Origin: CAZRHH01 sp964599885
GTDB lineage: Bacteria > Chloroflexota > Dehalococcoidia > DSTF01 > JACRBR01
Direction of reading: 5' to 3'
Assembly: GCA_964599885.1 (NCBI GenBank)
Contig: CAZRHH010000012.1
Span: 5,957 to 69,956 of the forward strand
Length of the DNA stretch: 64,000 nt
In this document: piece after piece, positions 14,372-23,175 of the stretch
Layout of the letters: every line of letters begins with the position of its first letter
How positions within the stretch are numbered: the first letter of the stretch is position 1
The notes under the pieces: model-generated
Databases searched by the model: none
Told to the model about the DNA's origin: nothing
The model's input: the letters and a program-made list of their open reading frames with translations, nothing else
Made by a program: the position numbers and the translations under genes

Positions 14372-17300
14372 CTACACCCGCCCGTCGGCGGCGGCGTTCC
14401 ACCAGCCGAGCAGCGACTCCTCCCAGCGGCTCCAGCGCTCGCGGCCGGCGAGGATGCTGCTGCCGACGCCCAGCAGCACGAAGCCGGCGATCGCGACGAC
14501 GACCCAGTTCGGGAGCGCGTTCACAGTGTCGAACAGCACGCGTCCGGCGATCAGCACCATCGCGACGATCGCGGCGGCCAGCAGCGCGCGGCGGCGCAGG
14601 ACGATCGCCAGCGTGAAGAAGAGCGCCGCCTCGCTGAGCGCGATCACCTGGTAGTGCCAGCCGTACTCGAGTGATTGCAGCAGCGTCGGCCCCATGATCA
14701 CCGCAGCGCCGATCGCCTCGGCCGCGGGCGCTGCGTCGCTGAGTTCCGGGATGAGGCGGAACTTCCAGAGCCCCAACAGTCCGAGGAGCAGCAGGTACGC
14801 GCCGATCGGGACGGCGTAGGCTTGCGGGTTCTGAGGTGCAGCGACGCCGATCTGCAGGAGCAGCGCGACGAGCGCGATCGCCGACGACGGCACGATGAGC
14901 CAGCGCTTCGCGGCGAAGTACGCTTCTGCGAGTACGAGTGCGGCGACGACGGCGACAGCAATCGTTGATGCCTGATACAGCGCGGTCTCGTAGGAACGGG
15001 TCGCGCCGACGAATCCGTTCTCCGTCTGTTCGGCGAGGATGACGAAGCCTGCCGCCGGGGCGGCTGCCGCGAACAGCGCACCGCCGGCAGTGAGCGCCTG
15101 CGCCCAGCGTCCGGCGCGCGACGAGGCGAGTCGCCACATCGGTTCGTCGGTCTGCGTGCGCAGCGCGGCGCCGAGCGCGTAGAGCGCGACGCCGATCATC
15201 GCGTACGCGGCCGGAACGCTCGCGAAGTCCACGTCCGCGTACTGACGCCACGCGGCTACCGCAGCGAACCCGAACGCGATACTCGGCGCAGCGATGAAGG
15301 GCTGGTCTTCGTACACAGCAACGGCGGCGTACAGCACGACGGCGGCGACCAGCAGGAACGCGAGCATCGCTACGTTCGGTGCTGCGACGAGCGCGGCAAG
15401 TACGACGAAGAGCGAGATGACGTACATGTGAGGCGCGAATTCGCGGAACCGTCCGCGTGCGGCCATGCCGGCGACGGCGAACACGAACGCGAGGCCCATC
15501 ATCGGCGCTGCGATCCACTCCGATCCGGCGTCGGCGTCGGACATGGAGCGGAGCATCATCACAAACGAGATGGCGACGGTGAGCGCGGCCGCGTACACCC
15601 AGCCCATCGCCAGCCGCACCGACGCGATGCCCGGAGCGTCGATGTACGGACGCAACGTGTGCGGAGAGCGGTCGCCGAGCGCGGCGGCGCCGTAGAAGAG
15701 CGCCGCTGCGAAGTGCACGACGGCGCCCAGGCGCAACGCATCGACGTACGCGCCCTCGAACGCCAGCCAGCCGATCGTCACGGCGACGGCCGCGGTGATG
15801 TTGCGCGCACCGGCATCGATCCACGCCGGCGACCAGGCACGGCCGCTCAGCACGAACAGCAATCCCGCGGCGACGAACGCCATGCCGTAGTACGCGGCGT
15901 CTGCGTCGAACGCATATGGCACCGCGACGATCGTGGCCGTCATCGCCGCGAAGAGCGCGAGCGAACCTTCGCGCGTTCGGCCGCGCGACGCATCGATCGC
16001 CAGGAACGCCGCGCAGCAGCCGAGCGCGAGCGGCAAGAACGCTGCGTACGCAGGCTGATAGTCAGACGACGGCTCCGCGCCGGCGAGCGCGGCGGCGATT
16101 GCGAACGCGGCGGTACCAGCGGCCGCGACCTCGCCGAGCGAGAAGATACTGACGCGCCACGACGGATGCAGCCGGATTGCGCGCGCATCGGGGAGCCAGC
16201 GGGCGGTGACGGCAGCGACGAGTGACGGCAACATGATCGCGAAGGCGTGATATTCGGGGCTGAGGCGCGCGGCGTACACGGCCCCCGCTGCGGCGCCCGT
16301 AGCGGCAAGCATGAACCCGATCGCGCCGACTTCCGATTTGCGCGCGGCATCAATCGCGAACAGCAGCGCAGTCGCGGCGAACGCGATCGGCAGGAACAGG
16401 CGGGAATCCAGGACGAGCACGTCGTCACCGGACGCGCTCACGATGGCGACGTAGGCGGCGAACGCGCAGCCGATGGCACCCGCGGCGCGCGCGATGAGCA
16501 TCGCATCGGCGCGCCACGTGGTTGCGAGTCTGGCAGTCCACGCGGCAGGCGCGCCGGCGAGCACTGTGATCGCAAGCGCCGGAGCGATCAGCCCGAAGGC
16601 GTAGTACTCGACGCTCAGATCGAGGCCGTAGACGACGGCGGCGCCGACGGCAGTCGCGGCGACCGCGACGCCGAGTATCGCTTCGCGCCGCGCGTAGGCA
16701 ACCGCGTCCAGCGCATAGTAGGCCAGGATCAGCGCGAGGGACTCGGTAAGAAACCAGCGCGAGTGGATCGCGTACGTTGCGTCGGCACCGATCGCGGCCT
16801 GCAGGACGGCATACGCTACCAGAACCGACAGACCCGTCGCGGCGACGGCCGCGTAGCGCAGCATTGCCGCGAATTCGGCGGGTAGGCGTGCCTTGAGCGC
16901 ATCATTGTCGATACGCAGCAGCGCCGCGCCCAGCACCAACGACAGCACGCCGAAAGCGACCGCGTACGTTTCGCTCGGCAATTCGAGGGCGTAGACGCAC
17001 GAGACGAGCGCTCCGCTGGCGCCGGCGATCGCCGCGACTCCGGCAACGGGTACACGCGCAGCAAGCATCGGGATCGCTGCGTACGCTGCGAACGCCGCGA
17101 ACGACACCGGCAAGAACCAGCGGCTGGACACATCGACGCCGTCATCGGCGAACGGCGCGATCACGATCGCGACGGCGATCGCCGCCGCCGCGATGACGTG
17201 TGCTTGGTGCACCCAGGCCGACGCCACGCGCTCGCGGAACAGACTGGGCGCGACGTTTCCTGCGACGGCCATAAGAATCGCGAGCACGATGAAGCAGAGC

Positions 17301-18151
17301 GGCGCCCACTCCGCAGGAAGATCAGAGACGATGACGCCGGCGAGCACGGCGCTGACGAGCGCACTCCCGGCGCCGAACGCGTACATGCGCCCAATGCCGA
17401 GCGAGGCGACCGCCGCATAAAACGCCGCGGTCACGATCGAACCGCAGAGCCAGAGCGCCTCGGTGCTCAGTTCGCCATCCGCGAATATGTTTCGCGCCGC
17501 GACGAAGTTCATCGGAACCAGGACGGCGCCAACGCCGAAGAATACGCGTCCGGCCAGCTCGACACGCGGCACGCGCATGCATAGCAGACCCGCCGCCAGA
17601 AACGCGGACGTGTAACCAACGAGCAACACCATCTTCAGCACGCCGCCGACCGCCTGCCCGGAGTACCCGACGTAGATGAGCGCGGCGACAACGGTCAGAA
17701 ACGCACCGGCAAACAGAAAGAGGTTAGCCTGCTGCTCAGCGAGCCAGTTCCAGTCAAATTCTTTCGCAGGACGAGCCGGTGGCGCAGGGGGTTGCGGCGC
17801 ACCCGCTTTGCCCGCGGCGTCGCGCCCTGCCACTTCGGCAACGCGAGGCGCGGGCGGCGGCAGCGACGCCGTGGCGGGGTCGCGCTCCATAGCCGCGGGG
17901 CTCGTCGCCTGCGTTGGGGATTGCAGCGTGCGGAGTTCAGCCTCGTACTGCGCGCGCAAGCCCGAACGCTGCTCGAGTGTGAGGAGATCGAGCATCGGGG
18001 CCCGGCCGACCTCACTCAGCAGAAACGCGATGCCCTCTTCGCGGCCGGCGGAAGGCGGGCCCAGCGACGACCTGCAGTGCGGGCAGAAACCCGCGCGGTC
18101 GTTAACGAGCCGGTTGCAGTTCGGGCAGGAACGGTCGAGCGATGACGGCAT
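14372..18151 (-). CDS. SCO7613-like zinc-ribbon giant membrane protein
   Basis: A 1,259-residue protein with a double-Cys zinc ribbon at its N terminus (CPNC near residue 9 and CPHC near residue 24), a proline/alanine-rich linker with PPAPPARPAKEFDW near residue 130, then an uninterrupted series of perhaps thirty hydrophobic helices to the C terminus. This layout is that of the SCO7613 C-terminal domain/DUF2157-like membrane proteins, of unknown function. The repeating Ala-rich pattern (for example SSRWFLPVSFAA, HSRWFLTESLAL, DSRLFLPIAFAA at regular spacing) suggests internal duplication of a multi-helix unit. Start ATG 18151 has GAGGAGG 5 bases upstream. No enzymatic motif was seen. Confidence 0.75.
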   Translation of the reverse strand: MPSSLDRSCPNCNRLVNDRAGFCPHCRSSLGPPSAGREEGIAFLLSEVGRAPMLDLLTLEQRSGLRAQYEAELRTLQSPTQATSPAAMERDPATASLPPPAPRVAEVAGRDAAGKAGAPQPPAPPARPAKEFDWNWLAEQQANLFLFAGAFLTVVAALIYVGYSGQAVGGVLKMVLLVGYTSAFLAAGLLCMRVPRVELAGRVFFGVGAVLVPMNFVAARNIFADGELSTEALWLCGSIVTAAFYAAVASLGIGRMYAFGAGSALVSAVLAGVIVSDLPAEWAPLCFIVLAILMAVAGNVAPSLFRERVASAWVHQAHVIAAAAIAVAIVIAPFADDGVDVSSRWFLPVSFAAFAAYAAIPMLAARVPVAGVAAIAGASGALVSCVYALELPSETYAVAFGVLSLVLGAALLRIDNDALKARLPAEFAAMLRYAAVAATGLSVLVAYAVLQAAIGADATYAIHSRWFLTESLALILAYYALDAVAYARREAILGVAVAATAVGAAVVYGLDLSVEYYAFGLIAPALAITVLAGAPAAWTARLATTWRADAMLIARAAGAIGCAFAAYVAIVSASGDDVLVLDSRLFLPIAFAATALLFAIDAARKSEVGAIGFMLAATGAAAGAVYAARLSPEYHAFAIMLPSLVAAVTARWLPDARAIRLHPSWRVSIFSLGEVAAAGTAAFAIAAALAGAEPSSDYQPAYAAFLPLALGCCAAFLAIDASRGRTREGSLALFAAMTATIVAVPYAFDADAAYYGMAFVAAGLLFVLSGRAWSPAWIDAGARNITAAVAVTIGWLAFEGAYVDALRLGAVVHFAAALFYGAAALGDRSPHTLRPYIDAPGIASVRLAMGWVYAAALTVAISFVMMLRSMSDADAGSEWIAAPMMGLAFVFAVAGMAARGRFREFAPHMYVISLFVVLAALVAAPNVAMLAFLLVAAVVLYAAVAVYEDQPFIAAPSIAFGFAAVAAWRQYADVDFASVPAAYAMIGVALYALGAALRTQTDEPMWRLASSRAGRWAQALTAGGALFAAAAPAAGFVILAEQTENGFVGATRSYETALYQASTIAVAVVAALVLAEAYFAAKRWLIVPSSAIALVALLLQIGVAAPQNPQAYAVPIGAYLLLLGLLGLWKFRLIPELSDAAPAAEAIGAAVIMGPTLLQSLEYGWHYQVIALSEAALFFTLAIVLRRRALLAAAIVAMVLIAGRVLFDTVNALPNWVVVAIAGFVLLGVGSSILAGRERWSRWEESLLGWWNAAADGRV

Positions 18152-18241
18152 GACGCCTCCTCAGATGGGTAGAGTATCTGCGTCTCGGTCCGGGGCAGTC
18201 AGTGACGAATGGACTACGAGCCGTCGTCGTTGTCACTATCT

Positions 18242-18270
18242 TTGAACCCCACCACCACCGCCGGTATACT
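18242..18270 (+). promoter_or_regulatory. Promoter of tRNA-Ala
   Basis: TTGAAC (18242-18247), a 17-base spacer and TATACT (18265-18270) form a good sigma-70 promoter. The -10 box ends 11 bases before the tRNA, as expected for a short 5' leader. Confidence 0.7.
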
Positions 18271-18281
18271 GCGGCGTCTCT

Positions 18282-18357
18282 GGGGATATAGCTCAATTGG
18301 GAGAGCGCTGCGTTCGCAATGCAGAGGTTCGGGGTTCGAGTCCCCGTATCTCCACCA
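18282..18357 (+). tRNA. tRNA-Ala (anticodon CGC)
   Basis: A full cloverleaf can be drawn: acceptor GGGGATA/TATCTCC, D-arm with AGCTCAATTGGGAGAGC, anticodon stem CTGCG/TGCAG around loop TTCGCAA (anticodon CGC), T-arm CGGGG/CCCCG with TTCGAGT loop, discriminator A and an encoded CCA. It reads GCG codons, frequent in this GC-rich genome. Confidence 0.96.
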
Positions 18358-18370
18358 GCCGACATACGAA

Positions 18371-18400
18371 CGCCCTCGGTCGCGACCGAGGGCGTTTCAG
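18371..18400. terminator. Bidirectional terminator between tRNA-Ala and lepB
   Basis: CGCCCTCGGTCG and CGACCGAGGGCG (18371-18394) are perfect 12-base inverted copies, followed by GTTTCAGTTT-type T-rich sequence on the plus strand. It sits between the tRNA end and the converging lepB stop. Confidence 0.75.
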
Positions 18401-18422
18401 TTTCACAGGATGCGCGTCAGGG

Positions 18423-19361
18423 TTAGGGCGCCGAGGGTTTTATCTGGTCGTTATCGATGAACCCCAGTTCGTCGAACGGCCAGTATGAGAGCCACGCCTG
18501 GCCGATGATGTTCTCCTCGGGCACGAAGTCGCAGTTCTGTTGCGAGGAGCAACTCGCGCCCCACGCGTGCGAATCGAAGCTGTTGCGACGGTTATCGCCC
18601 AGCACAAAGTAGTGACCCGCGGGCACGGTCTTCGGCCCGTATGTGTAGTTCGGCGCCGCCAGCACGTAGTCCTCGACAAGCGGACTGCCGTTGATGAACA
18701 CCGTCGCGTCCTTCACCTCGACCGTATCGCCGGGAATACCGATGACACGCTTGATGAAGTCGCGGTCCGTGTCGCCGGGAAACTTGAACACGATCACGTC
18801 GCCGCGGTTCGGCGAGCGGAACAGGTGCCGGTCGCGGTCGTCGCCGTCACCGGGGATGAACGGCAGGAACTTGTGTACCTGGTCCATGTCGAGCCGGAAG
18901 TAGATCGCCTTGTTGACGAGCAGGTACTGCTCGCCGTGGAGCGACGGCTCCATGCTCGACCCTTCGACGCGGAAGTTCTGGACGACGGCCTTCACCGCGA
19001 GGAAGATCAGGATCGCCAGGATGACGGTCTCAACCAGCTCGCGGCCGACGCGTCGCGCGCGGGCGCCCGTGGCGTGGCTGCGGCGCTTCTCGTACGGAAA
19101 GGCGCGGTCGTAGGCGTTTGGGCTCAGGCCGACATCGGCGCTCGTGTATGCGAGCTCGAGCGACGCCGGCACATCGCCATACGCGTCGTCATCGACGCGC
19201 GTGTCGTCCGGCGCGCGCATGTCGGCGTCACCGTCGTCGCGCCACGACGCCCAGCCGCTGCTGCCGCCGAGGCTTGGCGGTTCGTGGCGCTTCGGATCCT
19301 GTCGTACCGGGTCTGCGTCCCCATCGCTCGAAGAGCCGGGGACGGCGGGATCATTGGACAT
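18423..19361 (-). CDS. lepB: Signal peptidase I
   Basis: A 312-residue type I signal peptidase that cuts signal peptides from exported proteins at the outer face of the membrane. After a long acidic cytoplasmic tail (about 1-100) comes the single transmembrane helix ETVILAILIFLAVKAVV (about 110-127). The catalytic Ser is in VEGSSMEPSLHGEQ (box B) and the catalytic Lys in DRDFIKRVIGIPGD (box D), followed by GHYFVLGDNRRNSFDSH (box E). The N-terminal tail of about 100 residues is longer than usual. The -10 box TAGACT at 19371-19376 ends 9 bases before the ATG, so the message may be leaderless; it diverges from the ECF sigma gene. Confidence 0.95.
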   Translation of the reverse strand: MSNDPAVPGSSSDGDADPVRQDPKRHEPPSLGGSSGWASWRDDGDADMRAPDDTRVDDDAYGDVPASLELAYTSADVGLSPNAYDRAFPYEKRRSHATGARARRVGRELVETVILAILIFLAVKAVVQNFRVEGSSMEPSLHGEQYLLVNKAIYFRLDMDQVHKFLPFIPGDGDDRDRHLFRSPNRGDVIVFKFPGDTDRDFIKRVIGIPGDTVEVKDATVFINGSPLVEDYVLAAPNYTYGPKTVPAGHYFVLGDNRRNSFDSHAWGASCSSQQNCDFVPEENIIGQAWLSYWPFDELGFIDNDQIKPSAP

Positions 19362-19370
19362 AGGTGCCTC

Positions 19371-19376
19371 AGTCTA
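19371..19376 (-). promoter_or_regulatory. -10 element of lepB
   Basis: TAGACT read on the minus strand, with 9 bases to the lepB ATG at 19361. A GAGG within those 9 bases could still act as a ribosome site, so leaderless initiation is likely but not certain here. Confidence 0.45.
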
Positions 19377-19435
19377 ACATGCGGTCCGCGGCGCTCCATG
19401 CGCTGGCGAACGGCACTCTGCCGGCGGGGGTCTGT

Positions 19436-19441
19436 TAGAAT
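19436..19441 (+). promoter_or_regulatory. -10 element of the ECF sigma gene
   Basis: TAGAAT ends 11 bases before ATG 19453, leaving room for only a few bases of leader and no ribosome-binding site (the gap is GCGCCCCGTCG). Confidence 0.5.
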
Positions 19442-19452
19442 GCGCCCCGTCG

Positions 19453-20070
19453 ATGGTGAATCCTTCTGCGGATGCCCCGTTCTGTACGCCTGAAGCGGAA
19501 GCGGCGCTCGTTCACCGCGCCCAAAACGGCGACCTCGACGCCTTCAACGGCCTCGTCGAGGTTCACCAGCGGGCCGTATTCAACCTCGTCCTGAGAATGA
19601 TCGGCAGCCACGCCTCGGCGGAGGATGGGACGCAGGACGCGTTTGTCTCGGCCTTTCGCGGCATCCATACCTACAAGGGCCCCAGCTTCCGCGCCTGGCT
19701 GATGCGGATCGCCGCAAACGCCGCCACGGACGAGCTGCGCCGCCGCGGCCGGCGCCCGGCGCTCTCGCTCGACGTGCCACCGCCGGGCAGCGACGAGCCG
19801 ATCGACGTGCCAGACCGTACGCCCGGCCCGGAGACCCAGGCCCTCCGCCTCGAACAGCAGGAACTCGTCCAGAAGGCGCTGTTGGCGCTGCCCGAAGACC
19901 AGCGCCTCGCGGTCGTGCTGTGCGATATGGAAGGCTTCGCGTACGACGAGATTGCGGCAGCCACGAACGTATCGATTGGAACCGTCAAATCGCGGATCGC
20001 GCGTGGGAGAGAGAAGCTGCGGGCGGCGTGGCTGCATCAGGAACAAATGAGCGTCCAGGATCGTCAATAG
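19453..20070 (+). CDS. ECF RNA polymerase sigma factor
   Basis: A 205-residue extracytoplasmic-function sigma factor. Region 2 spans about residues 14-85 with AFNGLVEVHQRAVFNLVLRM and DAFVSAFRGI...FRAWLMRIAANAATDELRRRGRR, which binds the -10 element. Region 4 spans about 140-195 with LLALPEDQRLAVVLCDMEGF, YDEIAAATNVSIGTVKSRIARGREKL as helix-turn-helix for the -35. Regions 3 and 1.1 are absent, as in the group. A membrane anti-sigma factor gene follows 57 bases later, so this sigma is probably held inactive at the membrane until a surface signal frees it. Confidence 0.94.
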   Translation: MVNPSADAPFCTPEAEAALVHRAQNGDLDAFNGLVEVHQRAVFNLVLRMIGSHASAEDGTQDAFVSAFRGIHTYKGPSFRAWLMRIAANAATDELRRRGRRPALSLDVPPPGSDEPIDVPDRTPGPETQALRLEQQELVQKALLALPEDQRLAVVLCDMEGFAYDEIAAATNVSIGTVKSRIARGREKLRAAWLHQEQMSVQDRQ

Positions 20071-20127
20071 AACTATCGGAGAGGGCGGGGCCCGTTCCGA
20101 GCATACGGGTTCGCCGGGGTTGAGGAT

Positions 20128-20964
20128 GTGAAGAATCTGTTAGAGCTATTTCGCCGCGGTCACAAACCGGACGCCGACGCACTGTCGGCGCTCGCCGATG
20201 GCGCGCTGCCGGGCGCCGAAGCGCGCGCGCTCGAAGCACACGTCGCCGGCTGCGACGCCTGCCGGACGCAGCTCGACGGCATGCGCCAGGTGCGCACCAT
20301 GCTCGCCGCGATGCCGCGCGCTGAAGCGCCGCGCTCGTTCCGCCTGCGCCAGGCCGACGTGGAGGCGGCGCAGCCGGTGCGCGCGCGTCCGTCGGTCGCT
20401 CCGCGGCTGGTGCCTGCGCTCAGCGCGCTGGGCATGATCGTCTTTGCGGTCGCGCTCGGCGCGGACATCACCTCGAACGACGGCGGTCAGTCCAATGGCT
20501 CGAACGACAGCGTGTCGAGCTTCCAGTCTGACAACCCGAACGCGTACAGCCCGGATGCGCTTGAGTCGGATGCGCGCGCAAACCAACCCGCTGCCGCCGG
20601 AGTTCCGCCGGAAGCCGAGACCGCAGCCGACAACGCCGGCGGCGCAGACGAAGGCGCCCAGAGCGACGACGACACGAACAACACCGGTGCCGATGGCGGC
20701 GAAACCCAAATTGCCGAGGGTCTGCCGAAGGTCTCCGATGCGGCCACCGCGGCCGCGGACACCACCGCCGCGAACCGCGCGGACCTCAGCGACGGCACGG
20801 CAACGCGCGAAGAGCTCGAAGCAGCGTCCGCTATCGACACGAGCACCGACGACGGCGACGGACTCGGCGCGCTGTTCATCATCGAGATTGCGGCCCTCGC
20901 CGTAGCACTCGGAGCGGGCGCAGTAGCGGTGTCCATGTGGGCACGAAGGAGAGGGACGATATGA
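20128..20964 (+). CDS. Membrane anti-sigma factor with zinc-finger (zf-HC2) domain
   Basis: A 278-residue regulator expected to bind and silence the ECF sigma encoded just upstream. The N terminus carries the anti-sigma zinc motif H-x3-C-x2-C (LEAHVAGCDACRTQL, about residues 35-49). A first hydrophobic segment (about 92-110) is followed by a long acidic, Asn/Ala/Asp-rich outer loop (about 112-245) and a second helix (LFIIEIAALAVALGAGAVAV) near the C terminus, ending WARRRGTI. The start is GTG 20128, with GAGG before it. Its stop overlaps the start of the SIMPL gene in ATGA, so the three genes form one operon. Confidence 0.88.
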   Translation: MKNLLELFRRGHKPDADALSALADGALPGAEARALEAHVAGCDACRTQLDGMRQVRTMLAAMPRAEAPRSFRLRQADVEAAQPVRARPSVAPRLVPALSALGMIVFAVALGADITSNDGGQSNGSNDSVSSFQSDNPNAYSPDALESDARANQPAAAGVPPEAETAADNAGGADEGAQSDDDTNNTGADGGETQIAEGLPKVSDAATAAADTTAANRADLSDGTATREELEAASAIDTSTDDGDGLGALFIIEIAALAVALGAGAVAVSMWARRRGTI

Positions 20965-21701
20965 AGAAGAGACATCTGGCGATAGCGGGGCTGATTCTGG
21001 CGCCGCTGACGCTGATCGCCGCCGTCTGCGGTGATACGACGACGCAGGTCGAGAGCAACGGCGAGGGCATGACCGGCATCACGGTGACCGGCGAAGGTAA
21101 AGTGACAGCCGCGCCCGATGTTGCGCTGCTCACGCTCGGCGTATCTTCGCTGCGGCCCACCGTCGCGGAAGCGCGCGAACAAGCGGCGGCAGCGCTCACG
21201 GCGATGATCAACTCGATCACCGCAAACGGCGTCGAGGACGACGACCTCCAGACGCAGCAACTGAGCATTCAGCCGGAGTACGACTACCGAAACAACGAGA
21301 CGATCCTGCGCGGGTTCCGGGTCAGCAACACGGTCACGGCGAAGATCCGCAACATCGACAACACGACGAAGGTGGTCGATGACGCCGTCACTGCGGGCGG
21401 TGACGACACGCAGATCCAGAGCATCTCGTTCACGATCGACGACCCGAAGCAGCTCCAGGAGCAGGCGCGCGAAGAGGCCGTCGAGGATGCGCGTGCGAAG
21501 GCGCAGACGCTGGCTGGCGCCAGCGGCATCGACCTGGGCGAACCGATCACGATCGTCGAGGGCGGCGGGTTCCAGCCGCCGATACCGTACGACGAATCCT
21601 TCGCCCGCGGCGCCGCCGACGCAGCCCAGGAGGCGACGCCCATCGAGCCGGGCGAGCTGGACGTATTCATCCACATCACCGTGACATGGGGCATCAACTA
21701 G
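20961..21701 (+). CDS. SIMPL-domain (DUF541/BP26-like) exported protein
   Basis: A 246-residue exported protein with a signal peptide (MKKRHLAIAGLILAPLTLIAAVC); the Cys at residue 23 follows Val, so a lipobox is only marginal. The SIMPL/DUF541 domain covers most of the rest: GITVTGEGKVTAAPDVALLTLGV, NSITANGVEDDDLQTQQLSI, FRVSNTVTAKIRNID and ARAKAQTLAGASGIDLGEPI. Family members (BP26, YggE) form ring-like assemblies in the envelope and are linked to oxidative or envelope stress, which fits its place as the last gene of a sigma/anti-sigma operon. ATG 20961 is chosen over an upstream in-frame ATG at 20937 because of a GGAGAGGG ribosome site. Confidence 0.9.
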   Translation: MKKRHLAIAGLILAPLTLIAAVCGDTTTQVESNGEGMTGITVTGEGKVTAAPDVALLTLGVSSLRPTVAEAREQAAAALTAMINSITANGVEDDDLQTQQLSIQPEYDYRNNETILRGFRVSNTVTAKIRNIDNTTKVVDDAVTAGGDDTQIQSISFTIDDPKQLQEQAREEAVEDARAKAQTLAGASGIDLGEPITIVEGGGFQPPIPYDESFARGAADAAQEATPIEPGELDVFIHITVTWGIN

Positions 21702-21728
21702 CGGCAGGATTCGACGAGAACCGAACGA

Positions 21729-21757
21729 AAGGGCGCCCGCCGGAAGCGGGCGCCCTT
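21729..21757 (+). terminator. Terminator of the sigma/anti-sigma/SIMPL operon
   Basis: AAGGGCGCCCGC and GCGGGCGCCCTT pair perfectly over 12 bases with a 5-base loop (CGGAA). The following bases (CGCTGTCT) are only weakly T-rich. It begins 27 bases after the SIMPL stop. Confidence 0.7.
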
Positions 21758-21833
21758 CGCTGTCTCCGGACGGCAACGCGTGTAGGAGGTGACGCCTACG
21801 CTGCTGTAATGCGGCGGCTGCCACACTTGGGCC

Positions 21834-21914
21834 ATGCGGTTCATCTCGTTCGGTCTCGCCTTCCGTCTATACGTCCTGCTTCTCGTAGCCTTTTCGGCCG
21901 CGTTCGTGGTCTGA
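21834..21914 (+). CDS. Possible 26-residue single-helix membrane peptide
   Basis: A short frame starting MRFISFGLAFRLYVLLLVAF and ending FVV-stop, almost wholly hydrophobic after two basic residues, as for a small membrane protein. No proper ribosome site precedes it, and it may be chance. It is listed because the gap has no other gene. Confidence 0.2.
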   Translation: MRFISFGLAFRLYVLLLVAFSAAFVV

Positions 21915-22038
21915 GCCCGTCATCATCAGCGATCTCCGATGATTCGGCGTCCTCAACTCGTCATTCCCAGTCCGCTCTGCCGACGCGCTACAATGGAGCA
22001 GCGTTTCAGTTCCGCGTACTCCCGGACGATACCCACAC

Positions 22039-23175
22039 ATGGCCACAGAACAGAAACAAGACTATTACGACGTACTCGGCGTGCCTCGCGACGCGAGCCA
22101 GGAAACCATCAAGAAGGCGTTCCGGCGCCTCGCGATGCAGTACCACCCCGACCGCAACAACGAAGCCAGTGCTGAGGCGCGCTTCAAGCAGGTTAACGAA
22201 GCGAACGAGATCCTCTCCGACCCGGAGAAGCGGGCGATGTACGACCGCTTCGGCCACGCCGCGACGCAGGGCGGTGCCGAAGGATTCGCGCGCGGCTTCG
22301 ACGGTTTCGGGTTCGGCGGCCTCGGCGACATTTTCGACGCGTTCTTCGGCGGCCAGCAGGGGCGGGGCGGTCAGCGCGGACCGATGCGCGGCGCCGACCT
22401 GCGCCGCTCGATGACGATTACCTTCGAGGAAGCCGTCTTCGGCACCGAGAAGGAGTTCGAGATGCAGACGGCCGAACTATGCTCGGTCTGCAACGGGCTC
22501 CGCGCCGAACCGGGGACAGAGCCGGAGCGCTGCCCCACGTGCAACGGCTCCGGAGAACTGCGGCGCACGCAGCAGAGCATCTTCGGGCAGTTCGTCAACG
22601 TCGCGATGTGCGACCGCTGTCGCGGTGAGGGACGCATCGTCGGCACGCCGTGCAAGAATTGCCGCGGCACCGGGCGCGAAAAGAAGAAGCGCAAACTCTC
22701 CGTGAAGATTCCCGCCGGCGTCGATAGCGGCTCGCAGATGCGCCTCACCGGCGAGGGCGAGATCGGCGCGAACGCGGGACCGCGCGGCAACCTGTACTTG
22801 CAAATCAACGTCAAGCAGCATGAACTCTTCCGCCGCGACGAAGACGATCTCCTGCTCGAACTCGATCTGAATTTCGCGCAGGTGGCGCTCGGCGACGAGG
22901 TGCGGGTGCCGACGATCGATGGCGAGCCGCAGCAGCTTCGCATTCCCGCCGGCACGCAGACCGGCGAACTGTTCGTGGTGCGCGGGAAGGGCGTCCCGCA
23001 TCTGCGCGCGACCGGACGCGGCGACATGATCGTCCGCGCCAACGTCGTGACGCCGAAGGGGCTCTCGAAGGAACAAAAGGATCTGCTCAAGCAACTTGCC
23101 GAATCGATGGGCAGCGACGTCACACCGCAGGAGGATCGCGGCTTCATGGGCAAGATCAAGGACGCGCTGGGCTAA
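22039..23175 (+). CDS. dnaJ: Chaperone DnaJ (type I)
   Basis: A 378-residue J-protein that stimulates DnaK and holds unfolded clients. The J domain is at about 5-70 with the HPD motif in AMQYHPDRNNE; a Gly/Phe-rich linker (about 75-115) follows. The zinc-finger region has four Cys pairs: CSVCNG, CPTCNGSG, CDRCRGEG and CKNCRGTG. The first pair is followed by Leu-Arg instead of the usual G-x-G. The C-terminal substrate-binding barrels run from about 200 to 340. dnaK, grpE and hrcA are not next to it. The gene stands alone, probably with its own promoter. Confidence 0.96.
   Translation: MATEQKQDYYDVLGVPRDASQETIKKAFRRLAMQYHPDRNNEASAEARFKQVNEANEILSDPEKRAMYDRFGHAATQGGAEGFARGFDGFGFGGLGDIFDAFFGGQQGRGGQRGPMRGADLRRSMTITFEEAVFGTEKEFEMQTAELCSVCNGLRAEPGTEPERCPTCNGSGELRRTQQSIFGQFVNVAMCDRCRGEGRIVGTPCKNCRGTGREKKKRKLSVKIPAGVDSGSQMRLTGEGEIGANAGPRGNLYLQINVKQHELFRRDEDDLLLELDLNFAQVALGDEVRVPTIDGEPQQLRIPAGTQTGELFVVRGKGVPHLRATGRGDMIVRANVVTPKGLSKEQKDLLKQLAESMGSDVTPQEDRGFMGKIKDALG

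Larger units (their letters stand above)
21702..22038 (+). other. 337-base stretch before dnaJ: terminator, tiny ORF, promoter
   Basis: The stretch holds the terminator at 21729-21757, an AGGAGGTGA ribosome-site-like word at 21784-21792 with no start codon at useful distance, a possible 26-residue hydrophobic peptide (21834-21914), and TACAAT at 21989-21994 that may be the -10 of dnaJ. No CIRCE element was seen. Confidence 0.5.

Noticed and set aside
14334..15824. 496-codon minus-strand frame overlapping the SCO7613-like gene
   Set aside because: Arg-rich frame-shifted shadow; the other minus frame has the zinc ribbon, ribosome site and regular membrane helices.
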